Below are positions 6,521 to 14,166 of a stretch of 29,644 nucleotides of DNA, in pieces; the first letter of the stretch is position 1, and each line of letters starts with the position of its first letter. The DNA comes from Bacillota bacterium (lineage in GTDB: Bacteria > Bacillota > Clostridia > Christensenellales > Borkfalkiaceae): positions 1-29,644 of the forward strand of contig QAKM01000047.1 in assembly GCA_003343805.1 (NCBI GenBank), read 5' to 3'. The notes beneath the pieces are model-generated. The model saw nothing but the letters and a program-made list of their open reading frames with translations, was not told the origin of the DNA and did not search any database. Made by a program: the position numbers and the translations under genes.

Positions 6521-7135
6521 ATGGAAGAAGAACAGGACAACCTGGCGGCCGTCATCGGCAAGAACATCATGCGCCTGAGGAAGATGGCGAATTTGACGCA
6601 GTCCGAGCTCGCGGAAAAGCTCAACTATTCCGATAAGTCCGTCTCCAAGTGGGAGCAGGGCAACGGCATCCCGGACGTGCGCATCCTTCTGCGCCTCTCC
6701 GAACTCTTCGGCGTCACGCTCGACGAGCTCGTGCACGAGCAGCCCGACCGCGTCATCATGCCAAAGCGCTACCGCCTCAAACAGCGCGTCATCACCCTTC
6801 TGTGTGCCGTGGGCCTCTGCTGGCTGACGGCCGTCGTGCTGTACGTCTTTTTGGGCATCTTCGGCAAGAACGCGCTCCCGCACACCTGGCTCGTCTTTTT
6901 GTACGCGGTCGCGGCATCCGCCATCGTCGTTCTGGTGTTCAGCGCGGTCTGGAAGTGGAAGTGGGTGCGCATCATCTCACTCACCGTGCTCATCTGGAGC
7001 GTCCTTCTCTGCATCTTCCTCACCGCCTTCGTGTTCGGGCAGAACATCTGGCTCATCTTTCTCATCGGGATCCCGCTGCAGATCCTTGCGCTCTTCTTCT
7101 TCGTCTGGCGCAAGGGCGCGCGGTTCAAGGAATGA
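6521..7135 (+). CDS. Membrane-anchored XRE-family transcriptional regulator
   Basis: The 204-aa protein has a Cro/C1-type helix-turn-helix at about residues 10-66 (LRKMANLTQSELAEKLNYSDKSVSKWE). Four predicted membrane segments follow, at about 90-113, 122-143, 149-171 and 175-196. It ends in a basic tail (RKGARFKE). This HTH plus membrane-domain layout is common in Firmicutes, where the membrane part is thought to sense or tether. I chose the ATG at 6521 because residues from MEEEQDN onward fit the family and the frame upstream is low-quality. The gene appears leaderless. The next gene starts 3 nt after the stop, so the two form an operon and probably act together. Confidence 0.9.
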   Translation: MEEEQDNLAAVIGKNIMRLRKMANLTQSELAEKLNYSDKSVSKWEQGNGIPDVRILLRLSELFGVTLDELVHEQPDRVIMPKRYRLKQRVITLLCAVGLCWLTAVVLYVFLGIFGKNALPHTWLVFLYAVAASAIVVLVFSAVWKWKWVRIISLTVLIWSVLLCIFLTAFVFGQNIWLIFLIGIPLQILALFFFVWRKGARFKE

Positions 7136-7138
7136 TCT

Positions 7139-8230
7139 ATGAACGAACGTTTCTCTAAACAGGCCGGGCGCGCCGCAAAGCGCCGCAAAGCGCTGAATGC
7201 GCTCGCGTGGACGGCAGCCATCCTTGCCCTCCTTCTCGTCATCGGGGCGGTCGTCTGCCTCGTCATGCTCGGCCTCGGCGATCAGAACTTCTATCTTCTG
7301 GGCTTTCTCGCCCTCGGCGGGATGCTGGGCGCGGCGGCATTGGGCGGGGTCGGCTTTGCCCTCTTCCGCGCCTTCGTCCGGGCGGAGGATGCAGAGCGCG
7401 ATCTTCTGGAGCGCGCGGACAGCGAGGAGAGCTTCACCGTGGGCGAAGGAACGCTCGCGACCTTTACGGAGGACGCCCTCGTCCTCCACGGGCAGGACCG
7501 CGAAAAGAGGGATCGCCGCATCCGCGTTCCCTATAGGGAGATGCGCTTTTTCTCCGTCCTCGTCCGCCATGCGCCCCGGGAAAAAGGGGAGTGGCGCGTC
7601 CTCTTCGAGATCCCGTCGCACTACCTCAGCAAGAAGCCGCACAAGGGCGAGCCGCCCGCCCTCATCGAAACGCAGGGCAAGGAGCGCCTCAAAGCGTGCA
7701 TCGCCGCACATGATCTTGTGCTCGTCGGCGAGACGCCCGCTCCTTCCGACAAGGGGAAGAAGGCCGCAAAGCCCGAAAAACCCCAAAGGGAGCAGCGCTT
7801 CGTGCTCCCCGATGCGGAAAAGCGGCGCCGTCAGTTTCCCTTCCTTCTGCTGGGTGCGGGGCTGCTCGTCGGGGGCATCGTTGTCGCCATCCTTGCCAAC
7901 CGCACGATCGGCATCGTTTTGAGCTGTTTCGGCGTCTATCTCCTCATCCACGGAGTCGTCGGCTATGTGCGGGCGCGCACCGAGCTCGTCCTCTTCCGGG
8001 AGGGCATCTGGGATAAGAAGGCGACGCGCGCGGAGAGCAGTTTTCTCACCTGGGAGGAGGTCGAAAGCGTCTCCTTCTTCGAAGGGAGGGAGGGGACGGA
8101 CAAGACCACCGAGGAGAAGCCGGCGCTCATCCTCACCTGCGCCTACGGCGACCACGGCTTCACGCCCGTGAAGGAGGCGTACGACTACCTCCTGGCGCAT
8201 TATCCCGAAAAATGCCGGAAAGACGCATAA
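7139..8230 (+). CDS. Four-helix membrane protein of unknown function
   Basis: This 363-aa protein has two pairs of predicted membrane helices (about 21-44 and 51-77, then 232-252 and 255-275). After each pair comes a soluble segment of similar character: SFTVGEGTLATFTEDALVL at about 98-116, and TELVLFREGIWDKK at about 281-294. It looks like an internally duplicated layout of helix hairpin plus beta-rich PH-like/YcxB-type domain, although I cannot confirm homology. A lysine-rich linker (about 203-220) joins the halves. It starts 3 nt after the XRE gene and has no visible ribosome site between them, so translational coupling is likely. A terminator follows. Confidence 0.88.
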   Translation: MNERFSKQAGRAAKRRKALNALAWTAAILALLLVIGAVVCLVMLGLGDQNFYLLGFLALGGMLGAAALGGVGFALFRAFVRAEDAERDLLERADSEESFTVGEGTLATFTEDALVLHGQDREKRDRRIRVPYREMRFFSVLVRHAPREKGEWRVLFEIPSHYLSKKPHKGEPPALIETQGKERLKACIAAHDLVLVGETPAPSDKGKKAAKPEKPQREQRFVLPDAEKRRRQFPFLLLGAGLLVGGIVVAILANRTIGIVLSCFGVYLLIHGVVGYVRARTELVLFREGIWDKKATRAESSFLTWEEVESVSFFEGREGTDKTTEEKPALILTCAYGDHGFTPVKEAYDYLLAHYPEKCRKDA

Positions 8231-8241
8231 ATTGGCCGGAC

Positions 8242-8265
8242 GGCGGGCGTTTTGCCCGCCTTTTT
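8242..8265 (+). terminator. Intrinsic terminator of the XRE/membrane-protein operon
   Basis: GGCGGGC (8242-8248) and GCCCGCC (8254-8260) form a 7-bp stem with loop GTTTT, followed by five T (8261-8265). Confidence 0.9.
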
Positions 8266-8297
8266 GCTTGTTTTTTGCCGCGCGGGAAACTCCGCGG

Positions 8298-8325
8298 TTG
8301 ACAACTTCGCAAAACATGATATAAT
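8298..8325 (+). promoter_or_regulatory. Sigma-A promoter of mcsA-mcsB-clpC
   Basis: TTGACA (8298-8303), a 16-bp spacer and TATAAT (8320-8325), both boxes perfect. I could not find the tandem heptads of a CtsR operator or a CIRCE inverted repeat around it. In the leader a 9-bp hairpin (8337-8345 with 8352-8360) precedes the ribosome site. Confidence 0.85.
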
Positions 8326-8378
8326 GGTGATGATCGGGGCTTCCCGCCGCAGGGGAGCCCGTCGGAAGGGGCGTTTTC

Positions 8379-8822
8379 ATGATTTGTACACAGTGCGGCA
8401 GGCCCGCATCCAGATATACGGTCACGACAGAGGGAAGAGTGCGCGAAGTCGTGCTCTGTCCCTCGTGCTCTGCCGCGCTCCTTGCGGGCGCGCGGGAGGA
8501 GCGCGGGCCAGTGCGCCGCTGTCCCGCCTGCGGGATGGCCATCGAGGACTACCGCCGCACCGGGCTCGTGGGCTGTGCGGAGTGCTACCGCTATTTCCGG
8601 CGGGAGCTGCTCCCCGCCGTGCGCGATCTGCAGGGGAGCGTCACGCACACGGGCAAGACCCCGGGCGCGGACGCGGGCGAAAATTACGAGCTGCTCCTCG
8701 AACGGGCGCGGCTCAGGACCCACATGGAACAATGCCTTCTGAAGGGGGATGATGCCGAGGCGGAGCGCCTGCGCGAGCAGATCAAGGCGCTGAATGCGGC
8801 CATCCGCGGGGAGCGCGTATGA
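8379..8822 (+). CDS. mcsA: McsA, zinc-binding activator of McsB
   Basis: This 147-aa protein has two four-cysteine zinc sites (Cys3, Cys6, Cys27, Cys30; and Cys48, Cys51, Cys66, Cys69) and a C-terminal helical UVR-type segment (about 108-143), the McsA architecture. In Bacillus McsA activates the arginine kinase McsB and helps deliver clients to ClpC. It is shorter than the roughly 185 aa of the Bacillus protein, mainly in the linker. GGAAGGGG precedes the ATG by 7 nt. Its stop overlaps the mcsB start (ATGA), so the two are translationally coupled. Confidence 0.93.
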   Translation: MICTQCGRPASRYTVTTEGRVREVVLCPSCSAALLAGAREERGPVRRCPACGMAIEDYRRTGLVGCAECYRYFRRELLPAVRDLQGSVTHTGKTPGADAGENYELLLERARLRTHMEQCLLKGDDAEAERLREQIKALNAAIRGERV

Positions 8823-9925
8823 CGGGGGGGCTTCGCGACGAGCGCCGCGCGCGCCCGGGAAAAGAGATCCCGCCCGCCCTTCCGGGGGTGGACAGCGTTG
8901 CCGTCTCCACGCGCATCCGTCTGGCGCGCAACTTCAAGGACTACCCCTTCCCCAACCGCCTGACCGATCCCGCCCTCGCGCAGGAGATCGTCCACCTCGT
9001 CTCGGAGGAGCTGCGCGACGTCGAGAGCTTCCGTCTCTACCGCATGAGCAACGTGGGGGAGGAGACGGCGCAGTTCCTGCGCGAGCGCAACCTCATCAGC
9101 CAGGACCTTTTAAAGAACCGCGCCATCTCCGCGGTGCTCGTGCTCGAGGACGAATCCGTCTCCGTCATGATCAACGAGGAGGATCACATCCGCGAACAGT
9201 ATTTCATGAAGGGCTTCGACCTCGAGACGGCGTACGAGCGCCTCTCGGGCATCGACGACCTCATCGCCTCGGCCATCCCCTTTGCCTACGACCGGCAGCT
9301 CGGGTATCTCACGGCCTGTCCCACCAACCTCGGCACGGGCCTCAGGGCATCCGTCATGCTCTTTCTGCCCGCGGCGGCGCGGGCGGGGCTCATGCGCGGC
9401 ATCGCCGAGGAACTCTCGCGCGACGGGCTCACCGTGCGCGGGGCATACGGCGAGGGCAGCGGCGCGGAGGGTGCGCTCTATCAGATCAGCAACGAGCGCA
9501 CGCTCGGCCCCTCCGAGGGGGAGATCCTCGGAGCGGTGGAGAGCGCCGTCTGCCGTCTCATCCGCACCGAGCGGGAGGAGCGCGCCCGCCTTCTGCGGGA
9601 GGACCGCGCGGGCATTGCCGACGTCGTGCTGCGCTCGCTGGGCATCCTTACCAACTGCGTGCGCCTCACGATGCGCGAGTTCATGCGCTACATGGCCAAC
9701 GTCAAGCTGGGCGTCGCGCTGGGGCTGCTGAGCGGCAGCCTCGAGGAGCTGGACGGGCTCATCATGAACGTGCGCCCCGCCAACATCGATCAGCTCAACG
9801 GCGGCCCGCCCGAGGAGGGCGGCTATGACATCTTCCGTGCGGCCTATGTGGGCGACGTCCTGCGCCGCATGGAGCTCATCACCGAAGAGGGGCGCGCCCG
9901 CCTCCTCGACCCGCCACAGGGCTGA
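8819..9925 (+). CDS. mcsB: McsB, protein arginine kinase
   Basis: The 368-aa protein belongs to the phosphagen-kinase fold. It phosphorylates arginines on damaged or regulatory proteins, tagging them for ClpCP. Visible motifs are the nucleotide-binding STRIRLARN near residue 30, NEEDH at 119-123 and CPTNLGT starting at the catalytic-loop Cys167; both match known McsB positions. The allosteric phosphoarginine-binding motif RDxxRA of other McsB proteins reads YDIFRA here (Tyr336, Asp337, Arg340), so the first arginine is replaced. The start overlaps mcsA by 4 nt. clpC follows after 46 nt. Together the three genes make the pArg degradation pathway. Confidence 0.96.
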   Translation: MTGGLRDERRARPGKEIPPALPGVDSVAVSTRIRLARNFKDYPFPNRLTDPALAQEIVHLVSEELRDVESFRLYRMSNVGEETAQFLRERNLISQDLLKNRAISAVLVLEDESVSVMINEEDHIREQYFMKGFDLETAYERLSGIDDLIASAIPFAYDRQLGYLTACPTNLGTGLRASVMLFLPAAARAGLMRGIAEELSRDGLTVRGAYGEGSGAEGALYQISNERTLGPSEGEILGAVESAVCRLIRTEREERARLLREDRAGIADVVLRSLGILTNCVRLTMREFMRYMANVKLGVALGLLSGSLEELDGLIMNVRPANIDQLNGGPPEEGGYDIFRAAYVGDVLRRMELITEEGRARLLDPPQG

Positions 9926-9971
9926 CGTCCCGGGGAGCAGCCTCAGATAACATCACGGGGAGGACCGTCTT

Positions 9972-12485
9972 ATGGATATGGATTTCAGCGAACATCTCAA
10001 CCACGCCATCGAGTGCGCGCGGGACATAGCGTCTGCCTATCAGACCGACTACATCGGCACCGAGCACATCCTCTTCGGCCTCATCTGTGAGGAGGGGAGC
10101 GCCGCCGGACGCCTGCTCAAGGAGATGGGCGTCGACCGCACGCGCTATCAGGAGCACTTCCGCAGCAGCCTCGACCATACGACGCGCGTCTCCGACCTCT
10201 ACACCCCGCGCACCAAGCGGCTGTTCTCGGATGCCCTCGATGCGGCGCGCCTCGGGCCCTTCAAGACGTTTGCCGGCACCGAGCATATGCTGTATGCCAT
10301 CCTCGCCATGAAGGACTGCCTCGCCGTCTCCATTTTAAGGCGGATGAACATCGATCTTTACAACCTCGCGCTCCGCGTCGAACAGCTCGTTTTCGCCCCC
10401 GGGGAGGAGCGCGGCAAGGCGCAGGAGCAGGCGCAGCAGTTCCGCCAGATGCACCGTAAGGAGGAGCCCTTCTCTCCCTCCGTGCTCTTTGAGGAGAAGC
10501 CGGACGAGGAGGAAAAGGAGAGCGACGGGCTGGTGCCTGCCCTCGCCGCTTACGGCGAGGACCTCACGCGGAAGGCTCGCCTGGGCAAGCTCGACCCCGT
10601 CATCGGCCGGCGCGACGAGATCGAGAAGGTCGTGCAGATCCTCTCCCGCCGCACCAAGAACAATCCCGTGCTCATCGGCGAGCCGGGCGTGGGCAAGAGC
10701 GCCGTCGTCGAGGGGCTCGCCCTTGCGATCGCGCAGGGCGAAGTGCCCGAGCTCCTGCGCAATAAGAAGGTGTATTCGCTCAGCGTCACCTCCCTCGTGG
10801 CGGGCTCGCGCTACCGTGGCGACTTTGAGGAGCGCCTCAAGAAGGTCGTCGACACGGTCATGCGCGACAAGAACATCATCCTCTTCATCGACGAGATCCA
10901 CATGATCGTGGGCGCCGGTTCCTCGGCGGAAAGCAGCATGGATGCCTCCAACATCCTGAAGCCCATGCTCGCCCGCGGGGAGCTCCAGACCATCGGCGCG
11001 ACCACCTTCGACGAGTACCGCAAGTTCATCGAAAAGGATCCCGCCCTCGAGCGCCGCTTCACGCCCGTCACCGTCGATCAGCCCACGGTGGAGGACGCCA
11101 TCACCATCCTCAACGGCCTCCGCGATAAGTACGAGGCCCATCACGACGTCGTCATCACCGACGAGGCCATCGAAGCGGCGGTCAAGCTCTCCGACCGCTA
11201 CATCACCGACCGCTATCTTCCCGACAAGGCCATCGACCTCATCGACGAGGCCGCCTCGCGCGAGCGGCTGCGCTCCTACAACGGCCCCAAGGAACTCAAG
11301 GAGCTCGAAGAGAAACTCGAGCGCACGCGCATGGAGGGGGAGAAGGCCGCCAAGTGGAAGGACTTCACCCGCGCCGCCGAGCTCACCGTCAAGGCAGAAA
11401 AGCTCACCAAGGAGCTCAAGGAGAAGAAGGAGGCCTGGCTGGAGCGCCGCAGCGCCGCCCATCTGTCCATCGGGCGGGAGGAGGTCGCCGAAATCGTCAG
11501 CAGTTGGACGGGCGTCCCCGTCTCCCGCCTCACCGAGGAGGAGAGCAAGCGCCTCATGCACCTCGAGGACGACCTCCACAAGCGCATCGTCGGGCAGGAC
11601 GAGGCGGTCTCCGCCGTGGCGCGCGCCATCCGCCGTGCCCGTGCGGGCCTCAACGCGCCCGATAAGCCCATCGGCTCCTTCATCTTCGTCGGCCCCACGG
11701 GCGTGGGCAAGACCGACCTTTCCAAGGCGCTTGCAGAGAGCCTCTTCGGCGACGAGCGCCTGATGGTGCGCCTCGATATGTCGGAATTCATGGAAAAGAC
11801 TTCCGTCTCCAAGCTGCTCGGCGCGCCTCCCGGCTATGTGGGGTACGAGGACAGCGAGGGCGCCCTCACCGAGCGCATCCGCCGCAAGCCCTATTCCGTC
11901 ATCCTCTTCGACGAGATCGAGAAGGCGCATCCCGACATCTTCAACGTCCTCCTGCAGATCCTGGACGACGGCCGCCTCACCGACAACAAGGGGCGCGTCG
12001 TCTCCTTCAAGAACACCGTCATCATCCTGACGAGCAACGTGGGCGCACACGAGGTCAAGGAAGTCTCCCTCGGCTTCGGCGCGGATGCGGAGGGGGAGAG
12101 CGGCGAGTACGAGCGCATGAAGGAGAACATCGATGCGGCGCTCAAAAAGCAGTTCCGCCCCGAGTTTCTGAACCGCCTCGACGACATCATCATCTTCCAC
12201 AAGCTCTCGAAGGAGGACGCCTCGCGCATCTGCGAGAAGATCCTCGCCTCGGTGCAGGCGCGCCTGAGGGAGCGCGGCATCCGCATCAAGGTGAGCTCGC
12301 GCGCCAGGAGCCGCCTTGTGGAGGAGGGCTACAGCGAGGAGTTCGGCGCCCGTCCCTTAAAGCGCGTCATCCGCAAGATGGTCGAGGACCGCCTCTCGGA
12401 GGAGATCCTGGCAGGAACGATCGCCTCGGGCGGCACCGTCATCGTCGACGAAGAGGACGGCAAACTGACGTTTGAGAATGAATGA
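9972..12485 (+). CDS. clpC: ClpC, AAA+ unfoldase of the ClpCP protease
   Basis: This 837-aa HSP100 protein has the complete ClpC order. A double Clp-N domain (about 1-150) binds phosphoarginine clients and McsA/McsB. The first AAA+ module has Walker A GEPGVGKS at 236-243, Walker B ILFIDEIH and pore loop SRYRG. A coiled-coil middle domain spans about 430-500. The second AAA+ module has GPTGVGKT at 574-581, pore loop GYVGY and [10 protein letters not shown]. The ClpP-docking loop LGF is at 700-702. It unfolds substrates with ATP and feeds ClpP, which is not encoded here. GGGGAGGA lies 9 nt before the ATG. Its stop is followed after 5 nt by the H1 hairpin. Confidence 0.98.
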   Translation: MDMDFSEHLNHAIECARDIASAYQTDYIGTEHILFGLICEEGSAAGRLLKEMGVDRTRYQEHFRSSLDHTTRVSDLYTPRTKRLFSDALDAARLGPFKTFAGTEHMLYAILAMKDCLAVSILRRMNIDLYNLALRVEQLVFAPGEERGKAQEQAQQFRQMHRKEEPFSPSVLFEEKPDEEEKESDGLVPALAAYGEDLTRKARLGKLDPVIGRRDEIEKVVQILSRRTKNNPVLIGEPGVGKSAVVEGLALAIAQGEVPELLRNKKVYSLSVTSLVAGSRYRGDFEERLKKVVDTVMRDKNIILFIDEIHMIVGAGSSAESSMDASNILKPMLARGELQTIGATTFDEYRKFIEKDPALERRFTPVTVDQPTVEDAITILNGLRDKYEAHHDVVITDEAIEAAVKLSDRYITDRYLPDKAIDLIDEAASRERLRSYNGPKELKELEEKLERTRMEGEKAAKWKDFTRAAELTVKAEKLTKELKEKKEAWLERRSAAHLSIGREEVAEIVSSWTGVPVSRLTEEESKRLMHLEDDLHKRIVGQDEAVSAVARAIRRARAGLNAPDKPIGSFIFVGPTGVGKTDLSKALAESLFGDERLMVRLDMSEFMEKTSVSKLLGAPPGYVGYEDSEGALTERIRRKPYSVILFDEIEKAHPDIFNVLLQILDDGRLTDNKGRVVSFKNTVIILTSNVGAHEVKEVSLGFGADAEGESGEYERMKENIDAALKKQFRPEFLNRLDDIIIFHKLSKEDASRICEKILASVQARLRERGIRIKVSSRARSRLVEEGYSEEFGARPLKRVIRKMVEDRLSEEILAGTIASGGTVIVDEEDGKLTFENE

Positions 12486-12792
12486 AAAAAGTTCACGCAT
12501 TTCTTTTGCTTCGCAAAACAAATGCCGTGAGGAGTGGAGTTTTAACATCTAACTTGTTTTATCGCCCGCGCCCCCTTTTGTCATTCTAAGAACAATAAGT
12601 ACCCGTAGGGTACAAATTGAGTCCTGCTGCGCAAAAGCGTGGTTTTGCTTGCAGAAGTTATTTTTGGGAAGATTCCTCATTATAGCCTCCCCTGTGTAAG
12701 GGGTGAGCAAGTGCATTCTTGGCAAAGCCACGGTGTGGCTTTGACCACTTGCGAACTTGGGAATGCCCCATTGTTCGGGGCATTCCCTGACC
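12486..12792 (+). repeat. Multi-hairpin intergenic element, copy C (downstream of clpC)
   Basis: This is the colinear partner of the element at 1-420. In order it holds: H1 (12491-12529); CATCTAACTTG (12546-12556); a 20-nt block (12579-12598, 19/20 with copy A); H2 (12599-12613, arms GTACCC/GGGTAC); AAATTG (12614-12619); a 30-nt core (12629-12658, 30/30); a hairpin CCCCT/AGGGG (12689-12703) where copy A has a module; nested H5 (12707-12752, outer arms GCAAGTG/CACTTGC, inner arms CAAAGCC/GGCTTTG); and H6 (12759-12787, perfect 11-bp stem, 7-nt loop). Arms differ from copy A but still pair. No coding potential is supported. Confidence 0.82.
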
Positions 12793-12851
12793 GAAGCGCG
12801 GTTTCTACCGCGCGAGAAGCTGTCGAGCGGAGCGAGGCTGAGGGAGTCATT
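12793..12851 (+). repeat. Hairpin plus GAGGGAGT-type repeat end
   Basis: GCGCGGT (12796-12802) and ACCGCGC (12807-12813) form a 7-bp hairpin. It is followed by GAAGCTGTCGAGCG and then TGAGGGAGTCAT. The plan of stem, TGTC, short GC block and GGAGT-type end resembles 29547-29592. Similar repeats are, from memory, widespread between genes in gut Clostridia. Frames through it give spurious peptides with AVERSEAEGV-like text. Confidence 0.55.
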
Positions 12852-12877
12852 CCCGACCCAACTAAACCAAATATATC

Positions 12878-13405
12878 ATGACCAACCAAGACATCACCTT
12901 TATTCCATATCATAAGGCGCCGAACAAGGGCGCGATCGCAAAACTCTACCGCACGGCCTTCCCCAGGGCAGAGCGTGCTCCCCTGTGGCTCTTGAAGCGC
13001 CTCGCCAAACAAGGCGAGTGCGACTTTTCGGGCTGCTATTCGGAGGGCCGCTTCGTCGGCCTCACCGTCGCCGTCGGGCAAAGCGACTTTACCTATCTCT
13101 TCTTCCTCGCCGTAGAGGAGGGGGCGCGTTCGCACGGCTTCGGCGGGCGCATCCTCGAAGAGGTCAAGGCGCACTATGCGGGCAGGCCCGTCGTCCTCGA
13201 CATGGAGGAGCGCAATGCCTCCGCCTCCAATGCCGAACAGCGCGAGCGGAGATACCGCTTCTACGAAAAACACGGCTTTGCCCCCGCAGGCTACACCTAC
13301 ACGTTCAAGGGCGTCACCTACGAGGTGCTCCTCTTCGGCGGCGAAGTCACCAAAGACCGCTATTACGCCTTTCTGAAAGAGCGCATCCCCCGTTTCCATA
13401 ATTGA
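12878..13405 (+). CDS. GNAT-family N-acetyltransferase
   Basis: The 175-aa protein has a GNAT fold. An N-terminal helix region (AIAKLYRTAFPRAERAP) is followed by beta strands LTVAVGQ and YLFFLAVEE. The acetyl-CoA pyrophosphate loop ARSHGFGGRIL matches (R/Q)xxGxG. A late strand-helix unit RRYRFYEKHGFAPAG is typical of the family. The substrate is unknown. No Shine-Dalgarno sequence precedes the ATG at 12878 (AT-rich CCAAATATATC), unlike the other genes here; an alternative start is not evident, because the protein aligns from its first residues. It lies between a repeat element and a terminator, so it is probably a single-gene unit with low expression. Confidence 0.9.
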   Translation: MTNQDITFIPYHKAPNKGAIAKLYRTAFPRAERAPLWLLKRLAKQGECDFSGCYSEGRFVGLTVAVGQSDFTYLFFLAVEEGARSHGFGGRILEEVKAHYAGRPVVLDMEERNASASNAEQRERRYRFYEKHGFAPAGYTYTFKGVTYEVLLFGGEVTKDRYYAFLKERIPRFHN

Positions 13406-13428
13406 ACGAGGGGAAAAACCGCAAAACA

Positions 13429-13463
13429 GGCCGTCCGCAGCCGCGGGCGGCCCGCCCTTTTTT
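13429..13463 (+). terminator. Intrinsic terminator of the GNAT gene
   Basis: GGCCGTCCGC (13429-13438) pairs with GCGGGCGGCC (13443-13452), with one G-T wobble and loop AGCC. CGCCC and six T (13458-13463) follow. Confidence 0.85.
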
Positions 13464-13544
13464 AAAACGCCCTTCAAAATGCAAAAAAGACGGCTGAAAT
13501 TTGCGAAAAAGGGCAAAAATCATAAAAAATATCCGTTCAAACCG

Positions 13545-13573
13545 TTGACATCGCCTTGACATTATGGTAAAAT
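13545..13573 (+). promoter_or_regulatory. Main promoter of the S10 ribosomal operon
   Basis: TTGACA (13545-13550), a 17-bp spacer and TAAAAT (13568-13573). The A/T-rich run upstream (about 13493-13535) could act as an UP element. A second TTGACA at 13555-13560 is badly spaced. The leader to rpsJ would be about 230 nt. Confidence 0.85.
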
Positions 13574-13579
13574 GTTCAA

Positions 13580-13800
13580 GCTGTGTCATTACGGCGTATA
13601 GGGTTGAGACGGGAAGTTACTGAAAAATCGAGGTCGGAAAGCCCCTCGGCAGATAATTTCCGTTGACAAATGTAGGAGCGCGACTCCTGCGACTAACCGA
13701 GGCTTTTGCATCAAAGCACTCCAACCAAGTGTTTTTTTGATGGGGATACCTCGATACGCACGGATACGTTGACACAAAAAATCCATAGTTAGTATAAAAA
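13580..13800 (+). promoter_or_regulatory. Structured leader of the S10 operon, candidate attenuator
   Basis: The leader contains CGAGG/CCTCG (13629-13633 with 13644-13648) and a 7-bp hairpin (13672-13678 with 13684-13690, loop CGCGA). CCGAGG at 13697-13702 can pair with CCTCGG (13644-13649), excluding the first stem. After this comes an interrupted hairpin (ATCAAA...CACT...AGTG...TTTGAT, about 13710-13741) with a run of seven T. Mutually exclusive stems before a T-run suggest attenuation, probably by a ribosomal protein; I cannot name the ligand or Rfam family. No gene is present. Confidence 0.5.
13769..13798 (+). promoter_or_regulatory. Possible second promoter close to rpsJ
   Basis: TTGACA (13769-13774), an 18-bp spacer and TATAAA (13793-13798). 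Its expected start falls inside or just after the rpsJ ribosome site (AAGGAG, 13799-13804), so a transcript from here would probably be translated poorly. It may be fortuitous. Confidence 0.35.
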
Positions 13801-13811
13801 GGAGTAAACAA

Positions 13812-14111
13812 ATGGCAAGTCAGAAGATCAGGATCAAGCTGTCGGCATACGATCACGAACTCGTCGATCAGGCGGCGCAGCGCATCGTAGAGACGATGCA
13901 GAAGGGCGGAGCAAAGATCTCCGGTCCCATCCCGCTCCCCACCGAGCGCGAGGTGGTCACCATCCTCCGCTGCCCGCACAAGTATAAGGATTCGCGCGAA
14001 CAGTTCGAGCTGCGCACCTACAAGCGCATCATCGACATCTATTCCCCCAACGCCAAGCTCTTGGATTCCATCCACATCCCCGCCGGCGTCGACATCAAGG
14101 TAAAACTTTGA
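13812..14111 (+). CDS. rpsJ: 30S ribosomal protein S10 (NusE)
   Basis: This 99-aa protein is a standard S10 beginning [21 protein letters not shown], with the conserved GPIPLPTE loop and a C-terminal GVDIKVKL strand. It sits in the 30S head and also acts as NusE in antitermination. It is the first gene of the S10 operon and follows AAGGAG. It is slightly shorter than the usual 102-105 aa. Confidence 0.98.
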   Translation: MASQKIRIKLSAYDHELVDQAAQRIVETMQKGGAKISGPIPLPTEREVVTILRCPHKYKDSREQFELRTYKRIIDIYSPNAKLLDSIHIPAGVDIKVKL

Positions 14112-14166
14112 CAAAGTGATACTGCAAAAGCGGTATTGAGAAAAATAAAAGGAGTGAACTTTATCC

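Noticed and set aside
10335..12200. 621-residue open frame opposite clpC
   Set aside because: It is antisense to a well-supported ClpC and arises from high GC codon use.
12639..12881. 80-residue open frame through copy C
   Set aside because: It runs through a chain of hairpins, overlaps the GNAT start, has no ribosome site, and gives repeat-type peptide text.
13672..13700. Internal promoter at TTGACA 13663-13668 in the S10 leader
   Set aside because: No -10 box lies at 16-18 bp; the position is occupied by the GTAGGAG hairpin.
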